Shown one piece after another: positions 26,499-36,736 of a DNA stretch of 64,000 bases (positions are counted from its first letter, which is position 1; every line of letters starts with the position of its first letter). The position numbers and the translations under genes were made by a program. The stretch is from positions 2,232,001 to 2,296,000 of the forward strand of contig NZ_AP025506.1 in assembly GCF_024347595.1 (NCBI RefSeq), given 5' to 3'. The notes below the pieces were generated by a model, which made no database searches, was not told the DNA's origin, and was given only the letters and a program-made list of their open reading frames with translations. Source of the DNA: Vibrio pomeroyi. GTDB lineage: Bacteria > Pseudomonadota > Gammaproteobacteria > Enterobacterales > Vibrionaceae.

Positions 26499-29400
26499 TT
26501 ACTTCTTCTCAGACTGAGGCAACGTCAGATCAATTAGAATATGATATATAGAGATTTCTTTACCGCCACGAAATCTTGACTCTACAGTACAAAAATACTC
26601 AGAACCACGATCAAGCCTTTTTAGCTGATGACTTTGGGTATTTATAACATCAAACCCATTGTATTGTTCGCTTTTGATATGCTCACAATAATCATTAACT
26701 TTTGTACTGAATTTCTCGAAATAGCAATAAGATACGATAAAAACTGGAGATACGCTTTCACGGTCATATTTAGTGATTTTATTAAGATGTTTGTTTATCA
26801 CGGTTTTATCAATGGATGTAAGATTCAATGCTTCAAATATTGATATAGATGAACTTTGAGAATCACGGATTAAACCATCAGTTTCACCTACATTTTTATT
26901 ACTCTCAGCAGAACCTATGCGTGCTTGATCAGATAACTCAATTGAAAAACTAGACATTTTTTGATTAAAAAGAGATGCAAACCAGTCATTGATAGAATTT
27001 TCATCTTTATTATTGATTAACTTCTCTAAATTTCTCCCTCTCTTTAATATTTCCTTTAAGCAAGAAAAAACTTGATTGTAGAGAAAATCTTCCATTCTAG
27101 TTTCAGAATCATTTGAGACTATCTTAGCTAAGTCAGATATAGGTTTTCTAATTATTTCATTATAAATCATTCTAAGTTCATCATTAGATTTGTTAGAAAA
27201 TAAAACTTGACTTTTTATCTTCTCAATTTGTAGTGAGCTTGTAGAGTTCTCAATTTCAATTTCAATCTCTGTAATCTCTTGCTCCAACGCCTGATCGTTT
27301 AACTCAACTGAATGATATTTTTTATAGTCTTCGAGAAGTTTCAGTGCTGATTTGAAGTTATCCTTTGCACGAAGCGATTTGCAATATGTAATCGTAATTG
27401 AACGATAAAATTTTTCTGACCGAACTAACTTTGAACATTCAGCATCTACTTCATTGAAGTTACCTGAAAGCAACAGAGCATGTAGATAATCTGACTTATT
27501 TTTTAATGACAAGGTGTCAATATTAAAGTTCTCTTGGCTTGCTTTGTATTCTTTAATTAATATTCTATAATTATCATTATCAGACTTGCTTTTGATCAAC
27601 TCCTGAAGTTTTGAAGTGAATACAAGATGAGAAAACATAGAAGATTTGTGTTCTTTGTATAACTGTTCAAATATTTGTTTTGAATTTTCAGGCTCATCAT
27701 TTAACTTAATCAAACCAACTATATATCGTCTGAATAAATCTACTTCTTTGTGCCAATCGTTTTTATTATCTTGGTAAGGTTTTTTCTGCTCTAAATCAGG
27801 TTGAGATATTTCATTGATTAGTTTGGTTTTATCTTCACATGAATCAGAAGAGTAAAATATCCTTAAAATTTTGTATTTATAATCGAAAACAGACCATTGT
27901 TCTATCGTTTCTTTGAATCGTTTATCCTGTCTCCAAGGATGATTCTCTATAAATTCGTTAGCGGCGGTTAATGCCACGTTAGCTATGTCTAGTTTATTTT
28001 CTTCTAATGCCAACAGAAACGATTTTTCAATGTCAGGTAAATTATTTTTATCTAATTCCCAGTTGTTACGATGTTCAACTTTCTCTGCTACCTTATTTCT
28101 TCTTTCTTGCTTAGATGCGTTAGAGTATAGAGACATCATCGCATCTAATGGTGCATGCTCTGAAATGCACAACATGATTTCGTCAAATGCAGCTTCATCG
28201 AAGTCGTTAATTACTTTGGTAAACTTAGACCATAAATCGTACTTCTCACCAGAGAAATGATTTATAAAAACAGGGATTTCAACATCTTCTGACTCGAAAC
28301 CGACACTTTTTACTATATCTAATAATACTCTTTGAATTTTATTCTTGTTCGCATTTGATAGAGAATGTAAGTTAATGAGAACTTGAATATAGGATCTAAT
28401 CGATTGCATATAATAAATTGAATTTTTATTATCTTCGAAGAAGAATCCTTTAACTAGTTCTCTGATGGATGGTTTTAAGTTGATAAAGCTATCTATTACG
28501 CTTTCATTATTACATACTTCCCAATTAAGGCTGTCATAAAAATCATCAGAGTTCAAACAATGAGAGTCATGATTTAGGCTAAAATTAAAATACTTTTCAT
28601 ACTCAATATAAATCTCTTCACTTAGTATTAATGATATATCTCCCAGTTTATTTCCATGTAAACTAACAGATATATCGGCAAACAAGAATAATAAGTAAAT
28701 TGTATAGCAAGGCCAAGTACCAGATACATCCATATTTTTTAAATTCTGGATCAAAGCCGCTGATACTTTTGTAAACTCTTCAGGGGATAGTTTATTTACA
28801 ATATTTTCAACTAAAACCTTTTCGAATTGATTACTATCTCTACTATCTCCAACGTAATCTTTAGCAAACGAAATAATAAGTGATGAAAGTTCGTATTCTT
28901 TGTTATGGGTCATTGAAACTTTAATTATCGCATCTGCTAATATCTTAGATATATTTGATTTTACTTCTATGAAAGAAACTTCATTAGAGTGATATTTTCT
29001 TTTTACCTTTTTTATTAAATTTAATGTTCCAACTTCAAAGTAATTTTCTCGAGATAGCAGATAGAGATCATAAGTGTTGTCTTTTAGATAGTTGGGGATT
29101 ACATTTATTAAGTAGTGTCTAAGAGTTTCATTTTTTTGAGACTCACCGAGTAGATACTCGGTGTATTCTTTACTTATAACCTTCTGATAGTCGAAGAGTA
29201 AATCATTTCTAACTATAAACAATAATGCCGACATGATTTCATCGTCAAAAAACATTAAGTGGTTGAGATGATTTCCCAAATTAACTAACTCTAAGTTATT
29301 CCTGAACTTGTTTTTATTATTTAGGTTGTATAAACTTCGAACTTCATCAATAGTCAAAGAAGTACGCGTGGTGGTATCTCTATTAGTATTTGATGTATCA

Positions 29401-30275
29401 GATTCAGGACCTAAATTAAAGTTAATATGAGTAGTGGTTGCTATGAGGTTTGCATCTAAATATCTATGTGACCGTAATATATTCTGAAATTTCCCAAACG
29501 AATATTTAAGTAATTCAGAGTTATTAATTATATCAATACATATTTCAGAAAATATTTTTCTTTCTTCAATGGAGAGCGTTGATAAGCTTGGTGGTGAAAC
29601 TAAATCAGAAAATAAAATCTTTACATTATTATGCCTATTCAAGAATTCGCTTCGATTAGTTGAATTGATGATTTTTTTCCAATAATACTTAGATACTAAT
29701 GTTTTGATACCTCTATCTTCTGATGAAAATTCGATATGATGATAATCAGATTCTTCAGAAACATTTAGAGTGCATTTTTTAAACTGGTAGTCGGCAGGAA
29801 CAATAGTTGAATACACTTCCTTATCAATACCTAGTTTTACGGTTTGGAAATCATCTCTTGAGTAAACTATATCTTTTAATGAACGAGCAAAAGATAGTAA
29901 GGGTTTGATGGTTTCGTGTATATATTCATCGTGACGACTACTAGGCAGCATTGCACTAACTCTAAGCCAGTCGTGTTCGAAAAAGATAATACCCAGCTCT
30001 TCTAGCAAATCAAAGTCAAAGTTTTCAGCTATGTACCTGTCACTACCATCTATTGTCTTCCAACTAACTTCTCCTGAATGCAACTTTTTTACAAACTCAC
30101 GAGTCAATTTCGGGCTTTTTAACTTCATGTTTAAGAGTAACTCAGAAACATAGTTTGCTTCAGTATGAGCGACAATATCAAAAATTGGAATATTGGTATT
30201 ATGCTGTTGATATTGATCAAGGTCTGCTAGAAGCTCGTTTAGTTCTTTGAGCGGTAATTGGTTGTTCTGATACAT
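26499..30275 (-). CDS. large helical-repeat accessory protein with nuclease-like C-terminal domain, candidate defence protein
   Basis: About 1258 residues from the ATG at 30275 (GGAAAG upstream); the open frame extends 20 codons further without a ribosome site. I do not recognise the full-length family. The bulk is alpha-helical, with TPR-like helical pairs near 925-990 (L-H-A-L-L-L-S-G-N-F-N-E-V and S-A-L-K-L-L-E-D-Y). No P-loop or other NTPase motif, signal peptide or membrane helix is visible. The last 170 residues look like a C-terminal domain I associate with phage-defence proteins: G-E-T-D-G (1130-1134), I-F-E-A-L (1146-1150), N-K-H-L-N-K and a hydrophobic F-I-V-S-Y strand, a pattern recalling PD-(D/E)xK nucleases with a changed last residue. 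The gene is strongly AT-rich (18 of 60 bases G+C at 28861-28920, against 32 of 60 in trxB at 31501-31560), a sign of transfer. It follows the 128-aa gene on the same strand, 123 bases apart. Confidence 0.75.
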   Translation of the reverse strand: MYQNNQLPLKELNELLADLDQYQQHNTNIPIFDIVAHTEANYVSELLLNMKLKSPKLTREFVKKLHSGEVSWKTIDGSDRYIAENFDFDLLEELGIIFFEHDWLRVSAMLPSSRHDEYIHETIKPLLSFARSLKDIVYSRDDFQTVKLGIDKEVYSTIVPADYQFKKCTLNVSEESDYHHIEFSSEDRGIKTLVSKYYWKKIINSTNRSEFLNRHNNVKILFSDLVSPPSLSTLSIEERKIFSEICIDIINNSELLKYSFGKFQNILRSHRYLDANLIATTTHINFNLGPESDTSNTNRDTTTRTSLTIDEVRSLYNLNNKNKFRNNLELVNLGNHLNHLMFFDDEIMSALLFIVRNDLLFDYQKVISKEYTEYLLGESQKNETLRHYLINVIPNYLKDNTYDLYLLSRENYFEVGTLNLIKKVKRKYHSNEVSFIEVKSNISKILADAIIKVSMTHNKEYELSSLIISFAKDYVGDSRDSNQFEKVLVENIVNKLSPEEFTKVSAALIQNLKNMDVSGTWPCYTIYLLFLFADISVSLHGNKLGDISLILSEEIYIEYEKYFNFSLNHDSHCLNSDDFYDSLNWEVCNNESVIDSFINLKPSIRELVKGFFFEDNKNSIYYMQSIRSYIQVLINLHSLSNANKNKIQRVLLDIVKSVGFESEDVEIPVFINHFSGEKYDLWSKFTKVINDFDEAAFDEIMLCISEHAPLDAMMSLYSNASKQERRNKVAEKVEHRNNWELDKNNLPDIEKSFLLALEENKLDIANVALTAANEFIENHPWRQDKRFKETIEQWSVFDYKYKILRIFYSSDSCEDKTKLINEISQPDLEQKKPYQDNKNDWHKEVDLFRRYIVGLIKLNDEPENSKQIFEQLYKEHKSSMFSHLVFTSKLQELIKSKSDNDNYRILIKEYKASQENFNIDTLSLKNKSDYLHALLLSGNFNEVDAECSKLVRSEKFYRSITITYCKSLRAKDNFKSALKLLEDYKKYHSVELNDQALEQEITEIEIEIENSTSSLQIEKIKSQVLFSNKSNDELRMIYNEIIRKPISDLAKIVSNDSETRMEDFLYNQVFSCLKEILKRGRNLEKLINNKDENSINDWFASLFNQKMSSFSIELSDQARIGSAESNKNVGETDGLIRDSQSSSISIFEALNLTSIDKTVINKHLNKITKYDRESVSPVFIVSYCYFEKFSTKVNDYCEHIKSEQYNGFDVINTQSHQLKRLDRGSEYFCTVESRFRGGKEISIYHILIDLTLPQSEKK

Positions 30276-30303
30276 AGCACTTTCCACTAACACAAGATGT
30301 TGA

Positions 30304-30330
30304 TATACATACAGTATCTTACTATGTATA
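30304..30330. promoter_or_regulatory. palindromic site upstream of the large accessory gene
   Basis: TATACATA (30304-30311) and TATGTATA (30323-30330) are perfect inverted arms around an 11-base centre, 29-55 bases before the start codon at 30275. Within it the minus strand reads TACTGTATGTATAT, one good LexA half-site, but the other half is missing. Probable operator or promoter region. Confidence 0.4.
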
Positions 30331-30367
30331 TACAATTACTCCAATGTTCTGATTTGGTTTTATCCAA

Positions 30368-30401
30368 TAGTGTGTAGAGCCTACAAGGTCTCTACACACT
30401 A
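30368..30401 (-). other. perfect hairpin over the stop codon of the 128-aa gene
   Basis: TAGTGTGTAGAG (30368-30379) and CTCTACACACTA (30390-30401) form a perfect 12-bp stem with a 10-base loop. On the minus strand the 5' arm starts with the TAG stop codon of the small gene. There is no T run, so it is more likely an attenuator, processing site or translational switch than a full terminator. Confidence 0.7.
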
Positions 30402-30785
30402 AAACATACAAGCTTCTTCAAGGTCGATTTCAAAATCAACGGGCGGTAGGTTTGCTAGATGCTTGTTCGTAGCATTCAGTAGTTCGACCTTCGCGGACTT
30501 CCCTACTTCGTTTGTGTAGATAGTCGCTAGATAAAGTTTGTCTGAACGGTGGAATGCGGCGTGAAAGCTCACTTCTTTGTTTAACAAGCTGGCTAGCAAT
30601 GGTTTGGTTACCGGAATGTAAGCCCACTTAATGCACTGGCCGTTGTCATAGTCCCCACTCCAATACACCATAAACCTTTGGGTGTTTTCATTCTTAACCG
30701 AGAAACACTTCGGTCCTAAGACGTCTTGATACACTTCCAGTAGTTCCAATTTACCTAGCTGTGTGCCTGTTGGGAGTAAGTTCAT
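30399..30785 (-). CDS. small accessory protein, 128 aa, possibly DUF6575-like
   Basis: A soluble beta-rich protein that opens with L-L-P-T-G-T-Q-L-G-K-L-E-L-L-E-V-Y-Q, then C-F-S-V-K-N, Y-W-S-G-D-Y, W-A-Y-I-P-V-T and a C-terminal acidic strand. This order resembles the DUF6575 family as I remember it; the match is by memory and uncertain. No catalytic motif is evident. GAGGA lies 7 bases before the ATG. It is the first gene of the two-gene cassette with the 1258-residue protein and lies 61 bases downstream of a LexA box, so it should be induced by DNA damage. A small first gene before a large effector suggests a sensor, inhibitor or activator of the large protein; this is inference. Confidence 0.7.
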   Translation of the reverse strand: MNLLPTGTQLGKLELLEVYQDVLGPKCFSVKNENTQRFMVYWSGDYDNGQCIKWAYIPVTKPLLASLLNKEVSFHAAFHRSDKLYLATIYTNEVGKSAKVELLNATNKHLANLPPVDFEIDLEEACMF

Positions 30786-30845
30786 TGCTCGTTCCTCATG
30801 TTTCTAACGTTGCTATCAAACATTGCGAATAATCTTACAATTAAA

Positions 30846-30865
30846 TACTGTTTTTATATACAGTT
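30846..30865 (-). promoter_or_regulatory. LexA (SOS) box upstream of the accessory cassette
   Basis: TACTGTTTTTATATACAGTT matches the consensus TACTGTATATATATACAGTA at 17 of 20 positions, with the obligatory CTGT-N8-ACAG core intact. It lies 61 bases before the ATG of the 128-aa gene and would overlap the -35 region of a promoter with TAAGAT as -10 (minus strand). The trxB start is more than 230 bases away in the other direction. Confidence 0.8.
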
Positions 30866-31058
30866 ATCTGAGCGTATTTTGATATGGCAATAAGAAATCG
30901 ATAACGAAGCAGCACGAACCCTTGAAGAACACAGTGCTTTCACTGATCTTTCAGCCACGAAAACGTTTGTCTCGATTAAGTTCTAAACTATAACGATTAA
31001 TTACACTTCAGCCCTTGTTTACACTTTTATTGCCTCCATATTTTCCATACAATCCTAA

Positions 31059-32057
<999 letters not shown>

Positions 32058-32136
32058 ATCTGAGATTGCAGATTTGATTATCGGTGCTCTCGCCTCAGTA
32101 GATGCAGGGCGTCATCACATTTTGTTGTAAATCCCT

Positions 32137-32170
32137 AAAGCCCAGTGGTATATCCACTGGGCTTTCTTTT
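32137..32170 (+). terminator. rho-independent terminator of trxB
   Basis: Perfect stem AAAGCCCAGTGG/CCACTGGGCTTT (32137-32148 with 32154-32165), loop TATAT, T-rich tail. Confidence 0.9.
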
Positions 32171-32191
32171 GTATACTAGCCGCCCTCAACA

Positions 32192-32210
32192 AATAATAAT
32201 TATCATTAAG
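32192..32210. promoter_or_regulatory. Fur-box-like sequence before cydD
   Basis: AATAATAATTATCATTAAG agrees with the 19-base Fur consensus at 14 positions. It ends 8 bases before the cydD start, where bound repressor would block transcription or initiation. AT-richness makes a chance match possible. Confidence 0.35.
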
Positions 32211-32218
32211 CCTTCATA

Positions 32219-34003
32219 ATGGATAAGAAAAAACAACGCAGCTTGAACAAGTGGCTTAAGCAACAGAGTAAGTTAGCGAAACGCTGGCTTATGATTGCGA
32301 TTAGCCTTGGCGTACTTTCAAGCGTGTTTTTAATTGCTCAAGCAGCTCTTCTCGCCTCTATTCTTCACCAGCTGATCATCGAGAATGTCGATAAGTCTGA
32401 ACTGGTTGGTCATTTTGCTGGCTTGGCACTTTCGGTCGTTGGCCGTGCGGGCTGTACATGGGGTCGTGAAATCGCAGGTTATCGCTGTGGTGAACAGATC
32501 CGTGTTTACATTAGGCAGCTCATTCTCGATAAGTTACGCGAACTTGGTCCTGCTTACATCAAAGGTAAGCCTGCAGGTACGTGGGCAACCTTGTTGCTAG
32601 AACAAGTTGAAGACATGCAAGACTTCTTCTCTCGTTACTTACCTCAGATGTCTTTGTCGGTAATGATTCCGTTCATTATTTTAGTCGTGGTGTTCCCAGT
32701 AAACTGGGCAGCTGGCCTTATCTTCTTGCTGACTGCGCCACTGGTACCGATGTTCATGGCACTTGTAGGTATGAAAGCGGCCGATGCAAACCGTAAAAAC
32801 TTCAAAGCGCTTCAGCGTCTTTCAGGTCACTTTTACGACCGTTTGCAATCCATGACAACGATTCGTCTTTTCGACCGTACTAGCGCTGAAACAGAAGTAT
32901 TGAAAGGTGCATCTGAGGTGTTCAGAACGCGCACCATGGATGTGTTGAAGATCGCTTTCTTGTCTTCTGCTGTACTTGAGTTCTTCACATCTATCTCTAT
33001 TGCGATGACAGCGGTTTACTTTGGTTTCACTTACATCGGCGAGCTTAACTTCGGTCACTACGGCGTTGGTATTACGCTATTCGCTGGTTTGTTTATCCTT
33101 ATCTTGGCACCTGAGTTTTACCAGCCTCTGCGCGACTTAGGTACGTTCTACCACGCGAAGCAACAAGCGGTGGGTGCTGCCGAGAGTATTGTTGAGTTCC
33201 TAGAAACCGACATCACTAAGGTTAAATCAGGTGACACGCAACTAGACCCAGCTCAAGGCATCAATATTGAGGCTCAAGATCTGAAAGTGTTGAGTCCTGA
33301 AGGTGTTCAACTGGTTGGCCCTATCTCGTTTGCACTGAATACTCGCCAGTCGACTGCATTAGTTGGTCCAAGTGGTGCGGGTAAAACAAGTTTGATTAAT
33401 GCCATTCTTGGTTTCATGCCTTATGAAGGAAGCTTGAAAATCAATGGCGTCGAACTGCGTGATTTAGACTTGGCATCTTGGCGTAAGACGATCAGTTGGG
33501 TTGGTCAAAACCCATTGTTGCTTCACGGCAGCATTCGTGACAACGTCACTCTAGGGAAGCAAGATATCACTGACCAAACTGTTCAAAACGCACTAGAGCA
33601 ATCTTTTGCTAACGAATTTGTCAGCGAACATGGCTTGGATTACATGATTTCTGATCGTTCAGGTGGCCTATCTGTTGGTCAATCTCAGCGTTTAGCTTTG
33701 GCTCGTGCAATGATTCAAGACGGCCAATTCTGGTTATTAGATGAACCCACTGCCAGCCTAGATACTCGCAGTGAACAGCTCGTGATGAAAGGCATTAACA
33801 GCAACATCGAAAGTCGCACTGCCCTGCTTGTGACGCACCAACTTGCTCCTCTTCAATCGGTCGATAACATTCTGGTTATGCGCGATGGTGGTCTTGTGGA
33901 ACAAGGTCATTACTCTCAGCTTTCGACTGCGGGTGGTTTATTCGAAGAGATGCTTAACGCGAACTTAGCTCAACAAGACAATAAGGGTAATTTAGATGCG
34001 TGA
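32219..34003 (+). CDS. cydD: cysteine/glutathione ABC exporter subunit CydD
   Basis: A 594-residue half-transporter: six transmembrane helices (about 20-315) and an ATP-binding domain with Walker A G-P-S-G-A-G-K-T-S (near 387-395), the signature L-S-V-G-Q-S-Q (near 482-488, an S-V-G-Q variant) and Walker B F-W-L-L-D-E-P-T. With CydC it exports thiols to the periplasm, needed for cytochrome bd and c maturation. It overlaps cydC by 8 bases (translational coupling). Confidence 0.95.
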   Translation: MDKKKQRSLNKWLKQQSKLAKRWLMIAISLGVLSSVFLIAQAALLASILHQLIIENVDKSELVGHFAGLALSVVGRAGCTWGREIAGYRCGEQIRVYIRQLILDKLRELGPAYIKGKPAGTWATLLLEQVEDMQDFFSRYLPQMSLSVMIPFIILVVVFPVNWAAGLIFLLTAPLVPMFMALVGMKAADANRKNFKALQRLSGHFYDRLQSMTTIRLFDRTSAETEVLKGASEVFRTRTMDVLKIAFLSSAVLEFFTSISIAMTAVYFGFTYIGELNFGHYGVGITLFAGLFILILAPEFYQPLRDLGTFYHAKQQAVGAAESIVEFLETDITKVKSGDTQLDPAQGINIEAQDLKVLSPEGVQLVGPISFALNTRQSTALVGPSGAGKTSLINAILGFMPYEGSLKINGVELRDLDLASWRKTISWVGQNPLLLHGSIRDNVTLGKQDITDQTVQNALEQSFANEFVSEHGLDYMISDRSGGLSVGQSQRLALARAMIQDGQFWLLDEPTASLDTRSEQLVMKGINSNIESRTALLVTHQLAPLQSVDNILVMRDGGLVEQGHYSQLSTAGGLFEEMLNANLAQQDNKGNLDA

Positions 34004-35717
34004 TTTACTGCCTTACCTGAAACTCTATAAAAAGCATTGGTTTGGCCTATCGCTAGGCATGCTATTGGCTTTTGCTACTCTGTCGGCTTCTATCGGCTTG
34101 TTAACGCTATCGGGTTGGTTCATTTCAGCTTCTGCGGTTGCTGGCCTTACGATTGCGCGTGAAACCTTCAACTACATGCTGCCGGGTGGCGGTGTACGTG
34201 GTTTGGCAATGAGCCGTACTGCGGGTCGTTGGGGTGAACGTGTTGTGAGCCACAATGCGACATTCAAGCTTCTGACTGATCTGCGTATCTTCTTCTTCAA
34301 GAAGCTGGCTCCGCTGATCCCAGGTCGTATTTCAAACCTACGTGACGCCGACCTACTGAACCGCTTGGTTGCTGACGTCGACGCAATGGACCACGTTTAC
34401 TTACGCTTAGTAAGCCCAGTGACGGTTGGTGTGTTGGGTATCTTCTTCCTGACTCTGTTCTTGATGTGGTTCGATAGTTCGCTTGGTTTAATCTTAGGTT
34501 CTATCCTTCTGATCATGCTGTTGGTTTGGCCTATCTTGTTCTACAAGCTGGGTAAACGTAACGGCGGTGAGCTTACACAGAACAAAGCGGATCTTCGTGT
34601 TACAACGCTAGATTGGATTGAAGGCTACAGCGAACTGACTCTGTTCGGTGCGGAAGAGCGTTACCGTAATGCGATTCTAGAAACACAACACAAGCTGATG
34701 GCGAATCAGTTTGTAAACGCTAACCTAACCGGTATGGCTTCAGCAGCATTAATGCTGTTCAACGGTTTGACGCTTGTTCTTATGCTTTGGCTTGCGGCTG
34801 ATGGTGTTGGCGGCAATGCTCCAGACCCGTTCATCGCGCTAATGGCGTTCGCTACTATGGCAAGTTTTGAATTGTTGATGCCAATCGCAGGCGCGTTCCA
34901 GCATTTAGGTCAAACTCTGTCTTCTGCTCGTCGCTTGAATGAAGTGATTCTTTCTGAGCCTGAAGTTCAGTTCGCTGAAGAGAAGCTCGACATCAACAAG
35001 CCGCTGGATATTACGTTCTCAAACGTAACGTTCAACTACCCTGATTCTGAACGCAGTGTTCTGAACGCTGTCGACCTAACGATCCCTGCTACGAATAAAG
35101 TTGCGATTGTGGGTCAAACGGGTTCTGGTAAATCGACTCTGATTCAGCTTCTAACTCGCTACTGGGATCCGAAAAAGGGTTACATCTCTATCGCGGGTAT
35201 TGAGCTGACACAATGGAACGAGTCACAACTGCGTGAATCTATCAGTGTGGTAAGCCAGCGTGTCGATATCTTAAATGGCACGTTACGCGACAACTTGTTG
35301 ATTGCAAAACCAGATGCCAATGATGATCACCTAGCTAACATCCTTAAAGACGTTGGCCTAGAGAAGCTGCTTGAGAATACTGCTCTTGATAGCTGGTTAG
35401 GTGACGGTGGTCGTCAACTGTCTGGTGGTGAGAAGCGCCGTATTGGCATCGCTCGTGCGATTCTTCATGATGCCCCTATCCTGCTTCTTGATGAGCCTAC
35501 AGAAGGCTTAGATAAGCAAACTGAGCAGAGCATCATGGCACTGTTCGAGCAGCACTTTGAAGGCAAGACGGTTATCTTCATTACGCACCGTTTGATTGGT
35601 CTGGAATCGATGGATTCTATCGTTCTGATTGAACAAGGCGAGATTGTAGAAAACGGTTCTCACGAGACACTGTTGAACGAAGAAGGACGTTATTTCCAAC
35701 TTCGTCAGGCAATCTAG
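33996..35717 (+). CDS. cydC: cysteine/glutathione ABC exporter subunit CydC
   Basis: A 573-residue partner half-transporter: transmembrane domain (about 15-315), Walker A G-Q-T-G-S-G-K-S-T (near 375-383), signature L-S-G-G-E-K-R-R (near 475-482) and Walker B I-L-L-L-D-E-P-T-E-G-L-D. It forms the CydDC heterodimer in the inner membrane. The start codon lies inside the 3' end of cydD. A strong terminator follows. Confidence 0.95.
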   Translation: MRDLLPYLKLYKKHWFGLSLGMLLAFATLSASIGLLTLSGWFISASAVAGLTIARETFNYMLPGGGVRGLAMSRTAGRWGERVVSHNATFKLLTDLRIFFFKKLAPLIPGRISNLRDADLLNRLVADVDAMDHVYLRLVSPVTVGVLGIFFLTLFLMWFDSSLGLILGSILLIMLLVWPILFYKLGKRNGGELTQNKADLRVTTLDWIEGYSELTLFGAEERYRNAILETQHKLMANQFVNANLTGMASAALMLFNGLTLVLMLWLAADGVGGNAPDPFIALMAFATMASFELLMPIAGAFQHLGQTLSSARRLNEVILSEPEVQFAEEKLDINKPLDITFSNVTFNYPDSERSVLNAVDLTIPATNKVAIVGQTGSGKSTLIQLLTRYWDPKKGYISIAGIELTQWNESQLRESISVVSQRVDILNGTLRDNLLIAKPDANDDHLANILKDVGLEKLLENTALDSWLGDGGRQLSGGEKRRIGIARAILHDAPILLLDEPTEGLDKQTEQSIMALFEQHFEGKTVIFITHRLIGLESMDSIVLIEQGEIVENGSHETLLNEEGRYFQLRQAI

Positions 35718-35758
35718 CGCCTTCATAGGTTCTACTTAAGCTGTAAAGAAAACCATTC

Positions 35759-35786
35759 AAAGCCCGAACTCATGCTCGGGCTTTTT
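35759..35786 (+). terminator. rho-independent terminator of cydDC
   Basis: Stem AAAGCCCGA/TCGGGCTTT with an 8-base loop and T tail. The next 278 bases, up to the start at 36065, hold no gene or recognisable element. Confidence 0.88.
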
Positions 35787-36064
35787 GTTGCCTGTCGATT
35801 TTGTTCCATCTAAAAACATTCCACCTTCCCCTTAGACTCGCCACGACACTCACGCCTCATCGAGCACAAAATAGCCCCCAAGCAATATTCAAATCATAAA
35901 CTTAAGCAAGGCTGAGTGAATCCGTTACTTTTTAAACCATAAAGCTAAAAACACACCAAAATCACACATTATCAAACCGTGTACTTTCGGTTATTACTTA
36001 AACAATCCAATAGATAAAAATATCAGCACAAACACCAGCACCGTTGCTAATCAGGAGTTAAACG

Positions 36065-36640
36065 TTGAAACGTATTTATCTAGCAGGACCAGAAGTATTT
36101 TTAAGTGACGCCGTCTCTATCGGTGATCAAAAGAAGAAGATTTGTGAAGCGTATGGGTTCGAGGGTATTTTTCCGCTCGACAATATTTTAGAGTTGAATG
36201 AACCTAGCCCGCAGCAAAACGGCTTGAAGATTGGCCGAGCAAACGAAGAGTTGATTGAAAGCTGTGATGTGGTGATTGCTAACATGACCCCTTTCAGAGG
36301 CGCAAGCTGCGATGTGGGCACAGCCTATGAGATGGGCTTTGGTAAAGCGCTGGGTAAAACGGTACTTGCTTATACCAACAACTCCGATCTTTTCTTAAAA
36401 CGAAACCTAGACCAATTGCCAAACGCAAAACAAGTAGACGACCAAACCTATGTAGATGGCATCGGCATGACCCTAGAAAACTTTGGTTTAGTGGACAACC
36501 TAATGCTTGATAATTCAGTGTCAGGGCCGATTGAACTAGAAAACGTCACCATGTTTTATGACCAAACGGATGTGTATCGTAACCTGCGTGCGTTTATCCG
36601 TTGCCTCGAACAGCTAAAAAGTAACGTTAAGGCAGCATAA
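36065..36640 (+). CDS. nucleoside 2-deoxyribosyltransferase
   Basis: A 191-residue protein starting at TTG 36065, set by AGGAG 8 bases upstream. The N-terminus R-I-Y-L-A-G-P-E-V-F opens the nucleoside deoxyribosyltransferase fold; A-N-M-T-P-F-R-G (near 75-82) and D-V-G-T-A-Y-E-M-G-F (near 86-95) carry the catalytic glutamate. It exchanges or hydrolyses the base of 2-deoxynucleosides or nucleotides in salvage; the preferred base cannot be told. Single gene. Confidence 0.85.
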   Translation: MKRIYLAGPEVFLSDAVSIGDQKKKICEAYGFEGIFPLDNILELNEPSPQQNGLKIGRANEELIESCDVVIANMTPFRGASCDVGTAYEMGFGKALGKTVLAYTNNSDLFLKRNLDQLPNAKQVDDQTYVDGIGMTLENFGLVDNLMLDNSVSGPIELENVTMFYDQTDVYRNLRAFIRCLEQLKSNVKAA

Positions 36641-36736
36641 ACCGCAAGCCAAGTAGACTGACTATGATTCTCCCGGCATCCTCACAATGTTGGGAGACTT
36701 ATATTAACTCTAAGATATTAACGCTAAGGAAGAAAT

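Noticed and set aside
30299..30317. Second LexA box before the large accessory gene
   Set aside because: Only one half-site (TACTGTAT) is good; the opposite CTG/CAG partner is absent, so LexA binding is unlikely.
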